A stretch of 8,048 nucleotides of DNA from Candidatus Paceibacter sp. (GTDB lineage Bacteria > Patescibacteriota > Patescibacteriia > SG8-24 > DYFX01), in assembly GCA_020724945.1 (NCBI GenBank), contig DYFX01000050.1:1-8048 (forward strand), written 5' to 3'. The position numbers and the translations under genes are program-made. The number at the start of each line of letters is the position of its first letter. The stretch's first letter is position 1. Below the pieces are notes generated by a model. The model saw only the letters and a program-made list of their open reading frames with translations. It did no database searches and was not told where the DNA came from. This document shows, one piece after another, positions 6,534 through 8,048 of the stretch.

Positions 6534-7263
6534 CGAGCTTCTTGCGGATGACGGCGGAGACGGGGCGCATGTGCCCGTCGACGATGACGACGACTTCGCC
6601 CATGGCGCCGAGGTTGCGGAGGATTTCCGCGTCCTCGTGCGTCTCGGCGACGCCGATGCGGTGCTCGGGCAGGTGTCCAAGCGTCGCGTCGCCGATCGAA
6701 TCGCCGAGGGCGATGAGCCGGCGCGGGTCGAGGCCGAAGCGCCGGGCGAACGCGAGCGAGTGGTCGCCCTTGTTGCCGATGTGGACGATGGTGCCGTCGA
6801 CATGGCCGGCGACGGCGCCGTCAGGACCGAGCGTGATACGGGCGGCATAGACCGCGTCGATGTGTCCGCGCACGCCGTTGACCTCGAGGACGAACTCCAC
6901 GAAGTCGGCGATGGCGGCGGAGACGACGGCCTGCCGGACGCCCAACGCGTGCAGGTCGCGGATGAGCTCGGCCGCGCCGTGCCGCAGGCGCACATGCCCG
7001 AGGGCGCGGCGCCAGGCGTCGGGCTTGAGCGCATACCGCGCGTACAGCGCGAGCTCCTCGAGCAGCCAGTGGCGGTATTGCGCCACGGTGATGGAGCCGG
7101 TCGCGTAATACGCGAAGTAGGTCTTCCGGAGGGCGGCGAGCTCCGCGCCGGCCTCCGGCGGAAGCGCGCGGTCGCTCACGGTCGGCATCAGCGCGCCGGC
7201 CATCTTCCCGATGAGCGTGCCGTCGCAGTCGTAGAGCACGCCCCAATCCCTGGGATCCGCCAT
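6517..7263 (-). CDS. HAD-superfamily phosphatase, 5'-nucleotidase III (UMPH-1)-like
   Basis: 248 residues with all four HAD motifs: motif I DCDGT (nucleophile Asp12, acid/base Asp14), motif II VVSA (Ser115), motif III Lys165 in IGNKGD, motif IV LGDSIGD (Asp188, Asp192). A helical C1-type cap lies between motifs I and II (about 20-100). The runs SAAIADFVEFV, IHIGNKGD-like and LGDSIGD resemble pyrimidine 5'-nucleotidase III, where SAGIGDVLEEV, FNKHD and LGDSQGD occur; phosphoserine phosphatase-like enzymes are the main alternative. A soluble phosphomonoesterase acting on nucleoside monophosphates or a similar small substrate is likely. GGAGG lies 4 bases before the ATG, the clearest Shine-Dalgarno motif in the window. 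It is the only gene here ending in TAG. The upstream neighbour also acts on nucleotides. Confidence 0.85.
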   Translation of the reverse strand: MADPRDWGVLYDCDGTLIGKMAGALMPTVSDRALPPEAGAELAALRKTYFAYYATGSITVAQYRHWLLEELALYARYALKPDAWRRALGHVRLRHGAAELIRDLHALGVRQAVVSAAIADFVEFVLEVNGVRGHIDAVYAARITLGPDGAVAGHVDGTIVHIGNKGDHSLAFARRFGLDPRRLIALGDSIGDATLGHLPEHRIGVAETHEDAEILRNLGAMGEVVVIVDGHMRPVSAVIRKKLGLLDP

Positions 7264-7266
7264 GTG

Positions 7267-7272
7267 ACCTCC
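7267..7272 (-). promoter_or_regulatory. Ribosome binding site of the HAD gene
   Basis: GGAGGT on the - strand, with the GGAGG core 4 bases from the ATG at 7263. It supports this start. It stands out because the other starts in the window lack a clear Shine-Dalgarno motif. Confidence 0.7.
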
Positions 7273-7293
7273 GTGGTCGAAAGGGCCGCTGCG

Positions 7294-7322
7294 AGGATAA
7301 AAGAAAAACCGGCCGGGGTCAA
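7294..7322 (-). promoter_or_regulatory. Promoter of the HAD gene, overlapping the upstream terminator
   Basis: On the - strand, TTGACC (7322-7317), exactly 17 bases, TATCCT (7299-7294). The transcript would start near 7287, leaving a 24-base leader that contains the GGAGG site. The -35 includes the TGA stop of the upstream pyrophosphatase and is exactly the loop of that gene's terminator hairpin; the T tract lies in the spacer. Confidence 0.65.
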
Positions 7323-7330
7323 CCGGTCGG
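7304..7330 (-). terminator. Intrinsic terminator of the NTP pyrophosphatase gene
   Basis: On the - strand, CCGACCGG (7330-7323), loop TTGACC, CCGGCCGG (7316-7309), then TTTTTC. The stem has one A-C mismatch; an alternative pairing ACCGG/CCGGT gives five perfect pairs with a 10-base loop. The stop codon TGA (7321-7319) lies in the loop. Confidence 0.7.
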
Positions 7331-7921
7331 CGCGTTCCGTGAGACGATCCAGTCGGCGAGGTCGCGGTAGTAGCCTTCCACGGCGCCGCGGCGGCGCCAG
7401 GCTTCGAACTGCGCAGGCGTCATCTGGCCGAGGGCGAGCGTCTCGCCGTCGGGGATGAAGACCTTGTCGACCCAAGCGCCCTCCTTCCGCGCGAGGGCCT
7501 CGTAGGCATCCGGCGAGAGGATGCCCGGGATGGAGCGGGTGAAGATGCGGGGCTCCGCGAGCGCGCCGTCCATGTAGGCGACGGCGTTCTCCATGCGGCA
7601 GGCATAACCGAGATGTCCCTGCGGGGTCTTGAGCATCCGGAAGAAGGTGCCGAGGCCGAGGCGTTCGGTCTCCATCTTCACGAAGGCGCCGGGCCAGCCG
7701 TTCAGGGCCTTGATGTGGAAGGCGAAGTCGTTGACGACGACGGGTCGAGCGAAGAGGCGAAAGGCCTCGCGCGCCTTGGCGTCCGCGACTTCGTACGCTT
7801 CCGCGGCCTGGATTTCCGGAATGTCGCGATCGATGATATCGACCCCGACGCCCCGTTCCTCCAGCACCCGCTTCAGGCTCGCGATCTTGACGGGATTGGT
7901 CGTGACAAAGGACACGCGCAT
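7319..7921 (-). CDS. Divergent Ham1/RdgB-family NTP pyrophosphatase
   Basis: 200 residues from the ATG at 7921. The family hydrolyses non-canonical purine NTPs (ITP, dITP, XTP) to monophosphates and pyrophosphate. Visible signatures: FVTTNPVKIASLKRVL (T7, N9, K12; the TxNxxK substrate motif), IPEIQAAEAYEVADAKAREAF (34-54), VVNDFAFHIKALNGWPGAFVK (62-82, aligning with VEDSGL...ALNGxPG; Asp65 is the expected catalytic acid), and VDKVFIPDGETLALGQMTPAQF (151-172). Several signatures are altered: VEDSGL reads VNDFAF, GFGYDPIF reads GAWVDKVF, and the C-terminal SHR reads WRR. The frame stays open upstream to TTG 7981, but that extension crosses a terminator and has no family match. No Shine-Dalgarno motif precedes the ATG. 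Confidence 0.85.
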   Translation of the reverse strand: MRVSFVTTNPVKIASLKRVLEERGVGVDIIDRDIPEIQAAEAYEVADAKAREAFRLFARPVVVNDFAFHIKALNGWPGAFVKMETERLGLGTFFRMLKTPQGHLGYACRMENAVAYMDGALAEPRIFTRSIPGILSPDAYEALARKEGAWVDKVFIPDGETLALGQMTPAQFEAWRRRGAVEGYYRDLADWIVSRNAPTG

Positions 7922-7927
7922 GGCGGG

Positions 7928-7956
7928 AGGATGAACGAAAAAACGGGATGCGTCAA
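7928..7956 (-). promoter_or_regulatory. Possible leaderless promoter of the NTP pyrophosphatase gene
   Basis: On the - strand, TTGACG (7956-7951), exactly 17 bases, CATCCT (7933-7928). Counting seven bases past the -10 puts the transcript start exactly on the A of the ATG at 7921. The -35 overlaps the loop of a terminator hairpin and the T tract is in the spacer, the same arrangement as at the next gene downstream. The -10 is weak against TATAAT. Confidence 0.5.
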
Positions 7957-7962
7957 TCCCGT
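7937..7962 (-). terminator. Intrinsic terminator just upstream of the NTP pyrophosphatase gene
   Basis: On the - strand, ACGGGAT (7962-7956), loop TGACGC, ATCCCGT (7949-7943), then a run of T (T6 counting the last stem base). The stem is a perfect 7 bp. It reads in the - direction, so it should end a transcript entering from the right edge, or act as an attenuator for the gene that follows. On the + strand there is no T tract. Confidence 0.7.
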
Positions 7963-7987
7963 CTCCCTCGCCCCATGCCAACCACCC

Positions 7988-8016
7988 TTGACAATCTCGT
8001 CCGTTTCAGGTATCCT
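7988..8016 (+). promoter_or_regulatory. Strong + strand promoter reading out of the window
   Basis: TTGACA (7988-7993, perfect consensus -35), exactly 17 bases, TATCCT (8011-8016). A transcript would start near 8023. No start codon with an open frame is seen before the right edge (the ATG at 8034 is followed directly by TAG), so its gene or RNA lies beyond 8048. The rest of the 127 bases between the pyrophosphatase ATG and the window edge holds only the - strand terminator and promoter-like site described separately. Confidence 0.65.
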
Positions 8017-8048
8017 CCCTTGTCACGCTCGGGATGTAGAAAGGTCTT

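Noticed and set aside
6571..7458. A 295-codon + strand open frame opposite the HAD gene
   Set aside because: Antisense shadow with low-complexity translation; the - strand shows all four HAD motifs, a Shine-Dalgarno site, a promoter-like site and a terminator.
7922..7981. TTG-initiated extension of the pyrophosphatase
   Set aside because: The family begins at the residues encoded from 7921, and the extension would run through a 7-bp terminator hairpin with a T tract.
8029..8048. CGGGATGTAG near the right edge, resembling the 5' end of some tRNAs
   Set aside because: The following bases do not form a D-stem or D-loop, and too little sequence is left to test the cloverleaf.

Overview
The window is a GC-rich (about two-thirds G+C by eye), densely packed bacterial segment. 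It holds the distal part of a type IV pilus operon on the + strand, followed by a convergent block of metabolic and housekeeping genes on the - strand. The mix of a pilW-like prepilin, a large PilX-like beta-helix protein, and pilM-pilN-pilO with no recognisable pilP or pilQ resembles operons I know from candidate phyla radiation (Patescibacteria) genomes. That lineage call is an inference from gene style, not from a marker gene.

Layout, + strand (1-5016): the 3' end of a PilV-like prepilin; a PilW-like prepilin with a clear class III signal; a 596-residue PilX-like protein in which a jelly-roll-like domain interrupts a beta-helix; then pilM, pilN, pilO and a 90-residue single-TM protein. The last four genes are chained by three CTATGA stop/start overlaps. 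The operon ends at a TGATCA palindrome that is the stop codon of both the last pil gene and the convergent cysteine desulfurase. A strong intrinsic terminator for the pil transcript lies 21 bases further on, inside the 3' coding end of the desulfurase gene.

Layout, - strand (7921 down to 5017): a divergent Ham1/RdgB-family NTP pyrophosphatase, a HAD phosphatase resembling 5'-nucleotidase III, then a two-gene iron-sulfur unit (Nfu-type scaffold domain plus IscS/NifS cysteine desulfurase). Each of the three units has its own promoter-like site. The last 127 bases carry a + strand promoter reading out of the window.

Three observations go beyond ordinary annotation. (1) Four promoter-like sites share a TTGACA-like -35, exactly 17 bp, and an unusual -10 of TATCCT or CATCCT; two of them would make leaderless or nearly leaderless mRNAs. 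(2) At two of these the -35 hexamer sits in the loop of an intrinsic terminator hairpin, so stop codon, terminator and the next promoter are superimposed. (3) The tetranucleotide ACGT is strikingly rare (5 found by hand in 8 kb) and codon choice before valine is bent to avoid it, which suggests a methylation or restriction specificity. All counts are by eye.
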